DNA from: Thermococcus sp. | Lineage (GTDB): Archaea; Methanobacteriota_B; Thermococci; Thermococcales; Thermococcaceae | NCBI GenBank assembly: GCA_027001105.1 | Contig: JALTMZ010000071.1 | Coordinates: 1-21,669 of the forward strand | DNA length: 21,669 bases | Direction: 5' to 3' | Part shown: positions 14,735 to 21,669 of the stretch, piece by piece | How positions within the stretch are numbered: position 1 is the stretch's first letter | Layout: the number at the start of each line of letters is the position of its first letter | Notes under the pieces: model-generated | The model's input: only the letters and a program-made list of their open reading frames with translations | What the model was told of the DNA's origin: nothing | Database searches by the model: none | Position numbers and translations under genes: made by a program

Positions 14735-15676
14735 ATGAGGAACAAAGCAGCAATAGTGCTGGCAATTACACTCGTGATTCTGCCTTTCATAAGCGGGCAG
14801 TACTCCGTCGAGTCTCTAAGTCTTACAGTCTATTCCGACGGGTACGTTAAGGTATCTGAGATCATTATCCCAGAAAACTACACAGTTAGCTTTTCCATAT
14901 CACTTCTTGCCACCAACGTTGAAGGGCTGACCGTTATCGATGAGAATGGGAATCCTCTACCGTACAAAATAAACGGTTCCATTCTTACCGTATACTTCGA
15001 AAACGCCATCCCAATTAAAATAACTTATTATACTCCTGATCTTACATCAAAGAAAGGGGCAATATGGAGCGTTCGTTTCAGTTCAACCATCCCCGTTAAA
15101 ATCACGTTTCCGGATAACGCTGTTATAGTTGACCTTACAGATATACCTCTCGAGATAAGTGGGAACTCGATTCTCATGCCCCCTGGAAACCAGACGGTTT
15201 CCTATGTCCTTCAGTACAGACCAGTAGGAACTGAGGCTCCAGCGGCACCAACATCGGGAACAACCACTGAGCTCTTTAACTCAACAGCACCATCCAGCTC
15301 AGGCTCTTCATCTCAGGGTTCAAGCACTTCCAGCGGAGGCTCCACAAACTGGACGATGGTCGGTGTCCTGGCACTCCTAGCACTCGCCGCCGGCGGGGGC
15401 TTCCTCTACATGAGGCGCGGGGGAGAAGAAAAAGCCATCGGCATCGGCAGAGAGGACTTCGAGAGACGCCTCAAGGAGTACGAACTGACGAAGGACGAAG
15501 AGAAAGCTTTGCTCTACCTGTTTGACAGAGGTGGAAAGGCCAAGCAGGCTGAAGTCAGGGAGATGCTGGGAATCCCTAAGACGACCGCCTGGAGGATGTT
15601 CCAGCGCCTTGAAAAGCAGGGGTTGGTAAGGGTTTACAAGAAGAAGAGAGAGAACTGGGTAGAGCTAAGGCTTTAA
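14735..15676 (+). CDS. Membrane-anchored winged-HTH regulator with Ser/Thr-rich spacer, module 2
   Basis: This 313-residue paralogue of the module 1 regulator has a signal peptide at 1-21, a beta-rich outer domain at 22-163 (TVYSDGYVKVS, YYTPDLTSKKG, MPPGNQT), a membrane helix at 206-226 and a winged HTH at 238-313 with PKTTAWRMFQRLEKQGL. It differs by a spacer of about 40 residues (166-205) rich in Ser, Thr, Gly and Ala between outer domain and membrane. This is probably glycosylated and lifts the sensor away from the membrane. The last eight residues, ENWVELRL, are identical in both paralogues. The frame runs 27 codons further upstream, but GGAGGTG five bases before the ATG at 14735 and the signal peptide fix the start. 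Base composition is mosaic: 28/60 G+C in the outer-domain line at 14881, 43/60 at the TM line 15361. The stop overlaps metG by 4 bases. Confidence 0.85.
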   Translation: MRNKAAIVLAITLVILPFISGQYSVESLSLTVYSDGYVKVSEIIIPENYTVSFSISLLATNVEGLTVIDENGNPLPYKINGSILTVYFENAIPIKITYYTPDLTSKKGAIWSVRFSSTIPVKITFPDNAVIVDLTDIPLEISGNSILMPPGNQTVSYVLQYRPVGTEAPAAPTSGTTTELFNSTAPSSSGSSSQGSSTSSGGSTNWTMVGVLALLALAAGGGFLYMRRGGEEKAIGIGREDFERRLKEYELTKDEEKALLYLFDRGGKAKQAEVREMLGIPKTTAWRMFQRLEKQGLVRVYKKKRENWVELRL

Positions 15677-17868
15677 CGAACTCTTGCTCCCAATTTTACT
15701 TCTTTATCTGGCATGAGCAGAGCCACGTTCTCACCGTCATCTGCTGCGAGGAGCATTCCTTGACTTTCTACACCACGAAGCTTCTTCGGCTCAAGATTTG
15801 CAATGATAACAACATATCTATTGAGCAGCTCCTCTTTGCTGTAGTACTTCTTAAGTCCAGCAACAAGCTGTCTAACCTCTTCGCCAAGATCAACTTTAAG
15901 GACATAGAGCTTGTCCGCGTTTGGATGGTCTTTGACCTCAACAATCTTCCCAATCCTTAACTCAAGCTTAGCAAAATCATCGAACTTTATATATTCCATC
16001 TTTCCGCCCCCCATTCTTTCTTTCTTCTCAAGTTTTTTTCCATAGATGCTCTTAAGTATTGCCATTGCCTCTTCCCTTCTTTTCTCTCCAAAATTCTCAA
16101 GGGTTACCCTTACAACATCCTCCATCTTGTAGTATTTTTCAAGGAGAAGCTTTGCACTCTCTGGATTTCCCCTAGCGATGTGCTTGACTATAAATAGTAT
16201 GATGTCCTCATCAGTGACCTTCCTGAAGAGTATCTCAGCTTTTCTGACCTTATGCCCAGCCGGGATTTCGGTGAACTTCCACTTTTTAAGCTCTTCAAGA
16301 TTTAAGAGGTGCCATATTTTTTCGCCTGCATCTGGGAGGAAGGGTTCAATTATGATTCCCAGAGCTTTGACGATCTGGAGCGAAACATTAACTGTCGTTG
16401 CCGTTCTCAGCTTATCAGTCTTTGCAGTCTTCCAAGGCTGCTGGTAGTCGAAGTAGCGGTTTCCAAAGGCAGCAAGCGCCATTGCTCTTTTCAGTGCGTC
16501 TTTAAAGCGGTATTTTGCTATCAGTTCCCCGACTTCCTCAAAGGCTTTCTCGATTTCCTCAAACGCTTGTCTATCCAACTCATTAAGGTCTCCCCTCTCA
16601 GGGACTTTTCCATCAAAATATCTGTTAACGAAAGTTAAAGCCCTGTGAACAAAGTTTCCAAGGATGTTGACCAGCTCCTCGTTTATCTTGGCTTTGAAGT
16701 CTTTGAAATTAAAGTCCGAATCCCTTGTTTCGGGCATTATTGCTGTTAGATAATAGCGGAGATAGTCAGCGGGAAATTCATCCAAGAATTCGTGTACCCA
16801 AATAGCCCAGTTTCTGCTGGTTGAGAACTTCTTGCCTTCTAAGTTGAGGTATTCATTGGCCGGAATATCATAGGGCAACAGCCACTTAAATTCTCCATTT
16901 TTGTCTTTAAACTTCCCGTAACTCATTAAGAAAGCTGGCCAGAAAATTGCGTGGAATGGTATGTTATCCTTTCCAATGAAATGGATTACCCTTGTTTCCT
17001 CTCCATCATAGTTTGCCAGCCAGTACTTTTTCCATTCTTCTTCCTTACCTATGCGCTTGAAGTACTCAATTGTTATTGATATGTATCCTATTGGTGCCTC
17101 AAACCAAACGTAGAGGACTTTGCCGCTCATCTCTTTGTCTTCAAGCGGTACTGGAATTCCCCAGTTGAGGTCTCTTGTTATTGCTCTCTCTTCAAGTCCC
17201 TCCTTTATCCATCCGAGAACGGTGTTTCTAACATTGGGTTTCCAGTGTTCATTGCTCTCAATCCATGTTCTAAGTTTCTCTTGAAAATCCTGCATTTTAA
17301 TATAATAGTGGGCAGAATCTTTGAAGGTTATGGGGTTTCCACATATATTGCACCTTGGGTTTATCAAAATTTCAGGAGTTAGAGGTCTGCCGCAAACTTC
17401 ACACTGATCTCCTCTCTGCTCCTCAGCTCCACAGTAGGGACAGGTTCCGATTACATATCTGTCCGGAAGAAACATCTTATCGTGCTCACAGTAAGCCTGC
17501 TTTGTTACCTTCTTTACAAGGTGTCCGTTCTTAAGGGCTTTTAGGAAGAAATCCTGACTGACCTTATAGTGAACTGGCAGTTCTGTTCTTCCGAAATAAT
17601 CAAAGCTTATCTTAGCTCTTTCAAAAGTGGTCTTTATATGTTCATAGTAGTAGTCGACAATTTCCCTTGGGCTCTTGCCTTCTTTCAATGCCCTGAATGT
17701 TATCGGTGTTCCATGCTCATCAGTCCCGCATATGTAAATAACATCTTCTCCTTTCAATCTGAGATATCGGACAAAAATATCAGCCGGTAGATATGCTCCA
17801 GCTAAATGTCCTGCATGGATGGGGCCATTAGCGTAAGGCAGGGCTGATGTTACCATATACCTTGTCAT
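15673..17868 (-). CDS. metG: Methionyl-tRNA synthetase with C-terminal tRNA-binding domain
   Basis: This 731-residue class I synthetase attaches methionine to tRNA-Met. The HIGH motif appears as HAGH (18-21) and KMSKS as KFSTS (347-351). The connective peptide carries four-Cys knuckles: Cys143, 146, 156, 159 and further Cys127, 173, 176. The anticodon-binding helical domain spans about 395-560. An OB-fold tRNA-binding domain (EMAP-II/Trbp111-like) covers 627-731 and is fused here, as in Pyrococcus; in some archaea it is a separate protein. The frame opens at a GTG at 17877, but that GTG is part of the ribosome-binding site GAGGTGAT. ATG 17868 gives the expected start MTRYMVTSALPYANGPIHAG. The stop codon interlocks with that of the module 2 regulator. 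Confidence 0.97.
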   Translation of the reverse strand: MTRYMVTSALPYANGPIHAGHLAGAYLPADIFVRYLRLKGEDVIYICGTDEHGTPITFRALKEGKSPREIVDYYYEHIKTTFERAKISFDYFGRTELPVHYKVSQDFFLKALKNGHLVKKVTKQAYCEHDKMFLPDRYVIGTCPYCGAEEQRGDQCEVCGRPLTPEILINPRCNICGNPITFKDSAHYYIKMQDFQEKLRTWIESNEHWKPNVRNTVLGWIKEGLEERAITRDLNWGIPVPLEDKEMSGKVLYVWFEAPIGYISITIEYFKRIGKEEEWKKYWLANYDGEETRVIHFIGKDNIPFHAIFWPAFLMSYGKFKDKNGEFKWLLPYDIPANEYLNLEGKKFSTSRNWAIWVHEFLDEFPADYLRYYLTAIMPETRDSDFNFKDFKAKINEELVNILGNFVHRALTFVNRYFDGKVPERGDLNELDRQAFEEIEKAFEEVGELIAKYRFKDALKRAMALAAFGNRYFDYQQPWKTAKTDKLRTATTVNVSLQIVKALGIIIEPFLPDAGEKIWHLLNLEELKKWKFTEIPAGHKVRKAEILFRKVTDEDIILFIVKHIARGNPESAKLLLEKYYKMEDVVRVTLENFGEKRREEAMAILKSIYGKKLEKKERMGGGKMEYIKFDDFAKLELRIGKIVEVKDHPNADKLYVLKVDLGEEVRQLVAGLKKYYSKEELLNRYVVIIANLEPKKLRGVESQGMLLAADDGENVALLMPDKEVKLGARVR

Positions 17869-17887
17869 CGTTATCACCTCGAAAAAC

Positions 17888-18007
17888 TAATGTTATTGGC
17901 TTTATAAGTGCTGTGAAATTTAAACATTACGGTGGGTTATTTTCGGTAAATGGAAATATGCTCAGTTGTGCATAAACAAATGTTATCTTCACCGAACATT
18001 ATTTAAC
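17888..18007. promoter_or_regulatory. Divergent promoters of metG and the PTPS gene, with repeated TAATGTT/AACATTA
   Basis: The metG TATA is CTTATAAAG on the minus strand (17901-17908), about 36 bases from its ATG. The PTPS TATA is TTATTTAAC (17999-18007), about 34 bases from its ATG. TAATGTT (17888-17894) and its exact inverse AACATTA (17923-17929) frame the metG TATA. AATGTT (17979-17984) and AACATTA (17995-18001) sit at the PTPS TATA. Four copies of one motif within 115 bases suggest a shared regulator, though the motif is AT-rich and short. Confidence 0.45.
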
Positions 18008-18036
18008 ATGAAAGCAGAAGGTTTTTTGGTGGTTTC

Positions 18037-18384
18037 ATGAAAGCACGGATAAGAGAAAGATTCAAATTTGATGCAGCCCATGCTGTTGTTATTAATGGAG
18101 AGCCAGAGGAGATTCACGGTCACACCTTTAGACTTGAAGTGGTCGTGGAGGGAAAGCTCAGGGAAGGATATATAATTGACTTCTTGGAGCTCAGAAAGAT
18201 TGTGGAAGGTGTTATAGCCAATTTGAGGCATAAAAACCTCAATAAGTTTTTTAAAAATCCCACCACCGAAAACATAGCAATGTGGATTGCCCAGAAGGTT
18301 GAGGAGAGGTTGCCTCAAACCATTAAGCTCAAGAAAATTGTCCTTTGGGAAGGAGATGAAAACGGAGTTGAGTTTGAATTTTAA
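18037..18384 (+). CDS. 6-pyruvoyl-tetrahydropterin synthase/QueD family protein
   Basis: This 115-residue member of the PTPS/QueD family has the T-fold. The zinc triad is His15 (DAAHAV), His27 and His29 (IHGHTF). IIDF (46-49), NPTTEN (74-79) and Glu105 (LWEGDENG) also match the family. The catalytic Cys that canonical PTPS and QueD carry four residues before HGH is absent: that position is Pro23, within GEPEE. Non-canonical archaeal members with Glu in this loop have been linked to making the pterin precursor 6-hydroxymethyl-dihydropterin instead of 6-pyruvoyl-tetrahydropterin or carboxy-tetrahydropterin. I therefore favour pterin/folate-type biosynthesis over queuosine/archaeosine. TTGGTGG lies before the ATG. 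Its TAA overlaps the stop of the MFS gene on the other strand by 4 bases. Confidence 0.88.
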   Translation: MKARIRERFKFDAAHAVVINGEPEEIHGHTFRLEVVVEGKLREGYIIDFLELRKIVEGVIANLRHKNLNKFFKNPTTENIAMWIAQKVEERLPQTIKLKKIVLWEGDENGVEFEF

Positions 18385-19601
18385 TCGTTCACCAGTACAT
18401 CTCTAAACTTAACATAATAGACAAGCACCACTAAAAACATTAGGCTCCAAATTCCAAAGGCAACCTCCCATGCTGGATAGATGTCAAGCAAAGGCCCGAT
18501 AACTATTAGACCCAAGGGAGTCGAGATATTCACCAACATTCCAAGAGCAGAGAATACTCTTCCTCTGAGCTCACTTGGCACTGCCCTCTGGATTTTTGCC
18601 TGCAGGGGGATGTTGATTATCGCACTGCTGAAGCCCCAGAGGAGATTTATTGCAAGCAGGGATATGAAGATAATACCTACGGAGAGCTTTGCAGGAGGTG
18701 AAATTAGAAGGACAAAGGCAAACATCACAGCACCGTTGAAAAAGAGTGATTTAAAGAAAAATCTCCCGGCTCTTCTTCCAAGCCTTGCTGCAACTAAGAT
18801 ATTGCCCAGAAGCATGCCGACCATGAGTGCAGACTGGAGAACTCCAAACTGCTGACTTGACAGCTTTAATACTACCCTGTAAACATACGGTTCCAGTACA
18901 GAGCCAAATGGCTGACCCAAAGCATTCATAAATAGGGCAAAGCTTATCAAAACCATGAGATATCGGCTTGATCTTAGAAATGAAAGCCCCTCCCTGATGT
19001 CCTCTATGATTTCACCGAGACTCTCTATCTCTCTCGTCTTCCATTCATACCGTATGAAGATTTCAAAGAGACCCGAACCAAAAAAGCTGAGAGCATTTAC
19101 CGTAAATGCAAGCTTTATTCCACCGACTGCATATATCAATCCACCAAGTGCTGGACCAACGAGGCGAGCAACTATTGAAAAAGAACTAACTATCGAGTTT
19201 GCACGCTCAAGTTTGTCAGATTCAACCAGGTCAGGAAACATGGCACTTGTAGAGGCTCCAAAAAACGTGCTCATTATTGCAAGAACAATCTGCAGGATAA
19301 GGAGCTGATATATCCCAAGGAGGTTGAGAAAAACAACTCCAAAAAGGAGGACTCCCCTAAGCAAATCAAAACCTACCATCAGGGCTTTTCTGTTGTATCT
19401 ATCTCCTACAACACCAGCAAAAGGCATAAATATCAGGGAGGGGAGGATATCAGCCAGAACAAAAATGCTCATCATACTTCCGCTTTTGGTTTTGTCAAGA
19501 ATATACAGGGGGAGGGCAACTTCGTGAACTGCCCATCCTATCTGAGACACAAATCTTCCAACTGCAAAGAGCCAGAAGTTTCTACCTAAGTCCTTTGGCA
19601 T
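18381..19601 (-). CDS. Major facilitator superfamily transporter, DHA3/MefA-like
   Basis: This 406-residue, 12-helix secondary transporter of the MFS resembles the DHA3 (macrolide/multidrug exporter MefA) group. Motif A between TM2 and TM3 reads GVVGDRYNRKALM (63-75). The repeat-half counterpart VPSELRGRVFSALGML precedes TM11. A cytoplasmic central loop (about 185-210) contains the acidic EIIEDIREG. It is probably a proton-driven exporter of a small molecule; the substrate is unknown. Three in-frame starts exist: GTG 19631, ATG 19616 and ATG 19601. The TATA box centred at 19650 predicts transcription near 19625, which rules out 19631. A GTGGT just upstream favours 19601. The stop interlocks with the PTPS gene. 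Confidence 0.87.
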   Translation of the reverse strand: MPKDLGRNFWLFAVGRFVSQIGWAVHEVALPLYILDKTKSGSMMSIFVLADILPSLIFMPFAGVVGDRYNRKALMVGFDLLRGVLLFGVVFLNLLGIYQLLILQIVLAIMSTFFGASTSAMFPDLVESDKLERANSIVSSFSIVARLVGPALGGLIYAVGGIKLAFTVNALSFFGSGLFEIFIRYEWKTREIESLGEIIEDIREGLSFLRSSRYLMVLISFALFMNALGQPFGSVLEPYVYRVVLKLSSQQFGVLQSALMVGMLLGNILVAARLGRRAGRFFFKSLFFNGAVMFAFVLLISPPAKLSVGIIFISLLAINLLWGFSSAIINIPLQAKIQRAVPSELRGRVFSALGMLVNISTPLGLIVIGPLLDIYPAWEVAFGIWSLMFLVVLVYYVKFRDVLVND

Positions 19602-19645
19602 TATTACCACGATCATGATTTTTATGAACACTCTGTAACGTAGGA

Positions 19646-19654
19646 TTTATAAAA
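19646..19654 (-). promoter_or_regulatory. TATA box of the MFS transporter gene
   Basis: The minus strand reads AAAATTTTATAAATCC. Transcription is predicted near 19625, giving a leader of about 24 bases to the ATG at 19601. Confidence 0.55.
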
Positions 19655-19702
19655 TTTTTGTTCTATGCTTCAGAGCCTCAGTTTTCTGCATCTATAGCAG
19701 CT

Positions 19703-19720
19703 AAAAAAGAATTATAAAAA
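19703..19720 (-). terminator. T-run terminator after tldE
   Basis: On the minus strand TTTTT (19716-19720) and TTTTTT (19703-19708) lie just behind the tldE stop at 19728 and before the MFS promoter, so they should separate the two transcripts. Confidence 0.5.
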
Positions 19721-19727
19721 TGGGAAT

Positions 19728-21053
19728 TCATTTTCCAGCAATCCTGACATTTTCAAAGGCAACCCATGGGGTTATTGTCGTTCCGTGGAATGGAATTACC
19801 TTCTGCTCTTTGCTGATTGCGTAAATCTGATTAATCAGCTCGTAAACATTGCCGCTCATCATGAAGACTGTTGAACCTTTGACTTCTCCGTTCTCAATTA
19901 GAAACGCCGGGTTAGCAACGACGGCAAAGTTTCCATTGTCTGGATTGCTTGAGTGCGCTCCTTGGAAGCCATCAACAAGGTAGCCATGATCAATTTCAGC
20001 TATTAAATCATTTATGCTTTCTTTTCCTTTCTCAATGACAATGCTGTGGAATCCTATGCCAATTCCACCTGTTGAAAGGTTTCTCGTCCCATTTCCAGTG
20101 CTTTCTGTCCCATAAACCTTAGCCCAGTAGTCGTTCCATACGAAGCCTTTGAAGACACCGTTTTCAATGAGCATGTTCTTTCTCGTTGGAACTCCTTCAT
20201 CGTCAGCTATGACCGGTTTTAGGCTGAGCTCATGGAATGGATCATCGTAAATCGTCAAAAGCTCGCTTGCAATTTTTTGTTCAACTTTATTAAGAAGAGG
20301 CGTTGTTTCTTTAACTACTCTCTCACCGCTAAACGCTGGGAAGAGGGCATAGCTAAGCAGGGAAGCCATAGCCCACGGTCCAACTATCACCTTTGCCTCC
20401 TCGGTCTTGCTTTTCTCAACGTTGTAAGCCCACTTGACTTTTTGAGCAACACCTTCAACGACTTTCTCGACCTCAAGGTTCAAGCCAAGCTTGGCATCAA
20501 ATTCAAATATACCTGGCGTTACATTACCGTTCTTCCTTCCGATGAGCTCAAGGTAAAAGTAAGCTCCCCCTCCTTCTTGAAAAACATCTATGCCATGAGA
20601 ATTTACTACTAAGTTCTCGCTCCACTCTGCTCCTCCTCCGCCACCAGCAACAACAAAGCCCTTGTCTTTCTCTAAGGCAAGCTTGATGGCTTTTGTTGCT
20701 AAGTCCACAAAGTAATCTGGAGAAACCTCCTTGACTTCTTTGCCTATCTTCTTTGGCTCTCTGTATTCGCCTGGCTCCGGAAGTGAAACCCACTTCTCAT
20801 CTGGAGCATTGAGCTTAGCCATCTTATATGCTTCCTCAATCGCCTTCTTGATTTCCTCTTTATCTTCACTGTCAATTATGCTTATTCCTATGCGCTTGTC
20901 CTTTATGCCCCTGATCACAGTAATTGTTCTCTGTCTCACGGAGGAAGTTGAAACCTCATTGAGCTCAATGTTAACCCCAACGTCTCTGTTTCTGTAAACG
21001 GCAATCTCAAGCTCGTCAAAAAACCTTTCACCAAAGCGGATGAGCTCTTCCAT
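19728..21053 (-). CDS. pmbA: TldE/PmbA family protein, non-catalytic partner of TldD
   Basis: This 441-residue member of the TldD/PmbA (modulator of DNA gyrase) family pairs with TldD to form a zinc peptidase that cleaves unfolded peptides. In bacteria the pair degrades CcdA and matures microcin B17; the archaeal substrates are unknown. The metal motif HExxxH is absent, as expected for the TldE subunit. A glycine run AGGGGGAEW (about 140), STGGIGIGFHS, and the C-terminal SSNPDNGNFAVVANP with AFLIENGEVKGST are typical. A GTG at 21062 overlaps the tldD stop as GTGA. I chose the ATG at 21053, because GGGTGAT lies four bases before it and contains that GTG. Eight bases or fewer separate the two genes, so translation is coupled. 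Confidence 0.92.
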   Translation of the reverse strand: MEELIRFGERFFDELEIAVYRNRDVGVNIELNEVSTSSVRQRTITVIRGIKDKRIGISIIDSEDKEEIKKAIEEAYKMAKLNAPDEKWVSLPEPGEYREPKKIGKEVKEVSPDYFVDLATKAIKLALEKDKGFVVAGGGGGAEWSENLVVNSHGIDVFQEGGGAYFYLELIGRKNGNVTPGIFEFDAKLGLNLEVEKVVEGVAQKVKWAYNVEKSKTEEAKVIVGPWAMASLLSYALFPAFSGERVVKETTPLLNKVEQKIASELLTIYDDPFHELSLKPVIADDEGVPTRKNMLIENGVFKGFVWNDYWAKVYGTESTGNGTRNLSTGGIGIGFHSIVIEKGKESINDLIAEIDHGYLVDGFQGAHSSNPDNGNFAVVANPAFLIENGEVKGSTVFMMSGNVYELINQIYAISKEQKVIPFHGTTITPWVAFENVRIAGK

Positions 21054-21058
21054 TTCAA

Positions 21059-21669
21059 TCACCCGATGATTATTCCTCCATCAAATCTCATATGAGGTCC
21101 TCCGGAACTAACAAATGCCGTCTGCCCCTTCCCACAGAAGCCTGTCTCAATTCCGAAGTCCTTTCCCACAGCTGTAATCTTCTTCAAAGCTTCAATTGCA
21201 ATTCCGCTGATGGAAGTGTCTCTTATCGGCTTCGTAATTTCACCGTTCTCAATCATATATCCCTCTTGCACACCAACTTGGAATGCTGAGTTGAGCTGAG
21301 CTTGACCTCCTCTGAAGTCAACGACATAATAGCCGAACTTAATGTCTTCAATCATCTCTTCAAAGCTCCAGTCACCGGGCTCAAACACTGTGTTGCGCAT
21401 TCTGATGATGGGTGGGAAAGTGTAGTCTTGGGCTCTCGCATGTCCGTTTGGCTCAATCCCCCACTTGTGGGCGTATTCTCTATTGACCATGAGCTCCTTC
21501 AGAATTCCGTTCTCGATGATGTGTATATCTTTAATGGGAACGCCCTCATCATCGTATTTGTCGTTTCCAAAGCCGCCATCAACGATTCTCTCGCTCATTG
21601 TAACGAACTCAGGTGCAATCTGCTTACCCATGAGGTCTTTAAACGGTGAATTGATTGTAAGATCTGCTT
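21059..21669 (-). CDS. tldD: TldD family metallopeptidase, C-terminal part (cut by window edge)
   Basis: About 200 C-terminal residues are visible; the frame stays open to the right edge (its first complete codon ends at 21667). It carries MGKQIAPEFVTM, the strands around GVPIKDIHIIENGILKELM, and the glycine-rich end GKGQTAFVSSGGPHMRFDGG, all characteristic of the TldD C-terminal domain. The catalytic HExxxH should lie about 100 residues further upstream, outside the window, so it cannot be confirmed here. It lies directly upstream of tldE/pmbA in the same operon, as expected for the obligate heterodimer. It ends in GGIIIG with TGA at 21059-21061. Confidence 0.93.
   Translation of the reverse strand, partial: ADLTINSPFKDLMGKQIAPEFVTMSERIVDGGFGNDKYDDEGVPIKDIHIIENGILKELMVNREYAHKWGIEPNGHARAQDYTFPPIIRMRNTVFEPGDWSFEEMIEDIKFGYYVVDFRGGQAQLNSAFQVGVQEGYMIENGEITKPIRDTSISGIAIEALKKITAVGKDFGIETGFCGKGQTAFVSSGGPHMRFDGGIIIG

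Larger units (their letters stand above)
11136..15676 (+). repeat. Tandem duplication of a two-gene module (secreted helical protein + membrane wHTH protein)
   Basis: Copy 1 covers 11136-13256 and copy 2 covers 13324-15676. Both have the same order: promoter with CGTTT-N2-AAACG, secreted helical-repeat protein, T-rich gap, membrane wHTH protein. The last 23 bases before each stop codon's final base are identical (13233-13255 and 15653-15675), although most of copy 2 differs strongly in base composition. Protein similarity is moderate and spread over the full length, so the duplication is old or the copies come from different sources. Confidence 0.8.

Noticed and set aside
14208..14790. Minus-strand frames giving very hydrophobic or Ser/His/Pro-rich products
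   Set aside because: They mirror the Glu/Asp/Lys-rich tail codons of the module 2 secreted protein (GAG and AAG read as Leu/Phe or Ser on the other strand). No promoter or ribosome-binding site was seen.
11136..15676. Composite transposon or insertion element explaining the module duplication
   Set aside because: No transposase, terminal inverted repeats or target-site duplications were seen around the modules. Tandem duplication or homologous recombination fits better.
19601..19631. Longer MFS start at GTG 19631 or ATG 19616
   Set aside because: 19631 lies upstream of the transcription start predicted from the TATA box, and 19616 has no ribosome-binding site. ATG 19601 has GTGGT upstream and gives a normal MFS N-terminus.

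Overview
The window looks like the chromosome of a hyperthermophilic archaeon of the order Thermococcales (Thermococcus/Pyrococcus type). The aromatic aminotransferase, MetRS, archaeal ProRS, M42/TET peptidase and PTPS-family protein all read as typical Thermococcales proteins. Genes start behind GGTGAT-type ribosome-binding sites a few bases from the start codon, and upstream regions carry BRE/TATA promoters. Most of the window is AT-rich (a sampled line in 11641-11700 has 24/60 G+C). One segment, about 13.32-15.65 kb, is much richer (36/60 and 43/60 in sampled lines).

Layout. 1-4424: the tail of a likely metallophosphoesterase (+), then three minus-strand genes: proS, a NodU/CmcH-type O-carbamoyltransferase, and an aromatic aminotransferase with its own promoter. 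4527-8105 (+): a D-2-hydroxyacid dehydrogenase, an M42 aminopeptidase and a TSUP membrane exporter in one tight operon, followed by a second TSUP paralogue that appears to have a leaderless promoter. 8233-10549 (+): two DppB/DppC-like ABC permeases with no ATPase or binding protein beside them, meeting a convergent small membrane protein (10535-11020, -).

11.1-15.7 kb (+) is the most unusual part. It holds two tandem copies of a two-gene module. Each copy encodes a secreted helical-repeat protein, followed by a membrane protein with an extracytoplasmic beta-rich domain, one transmembrane helix and a cytoplasmic winged helix-turn-helix (COG2512-like topology). Both modules start from near-identical promoters: a CGTTT-N2-AAACG inverted repeat 10-12 bp upstream of a shared CGGGTTCCTAA/TATA element. 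I infer a membrane-bound one-component regulatory circuit controlling a surface protein. It is duplicated, and the second copy probably came in part from a higher-GC relative.

15673-21669: metG (-) and a divergent PTPS-family gene (+), a DHA3-like MFS transporter (-), then tldE/pmbA and the C-terminal part of tldD (-), which runs off the right edge. All four convergent gene pairs overlap at their stop codons. No rRNA, tRNA, CRISPR array or insertion sequence was seen, and no gene-free stretch reaches 300 bases.
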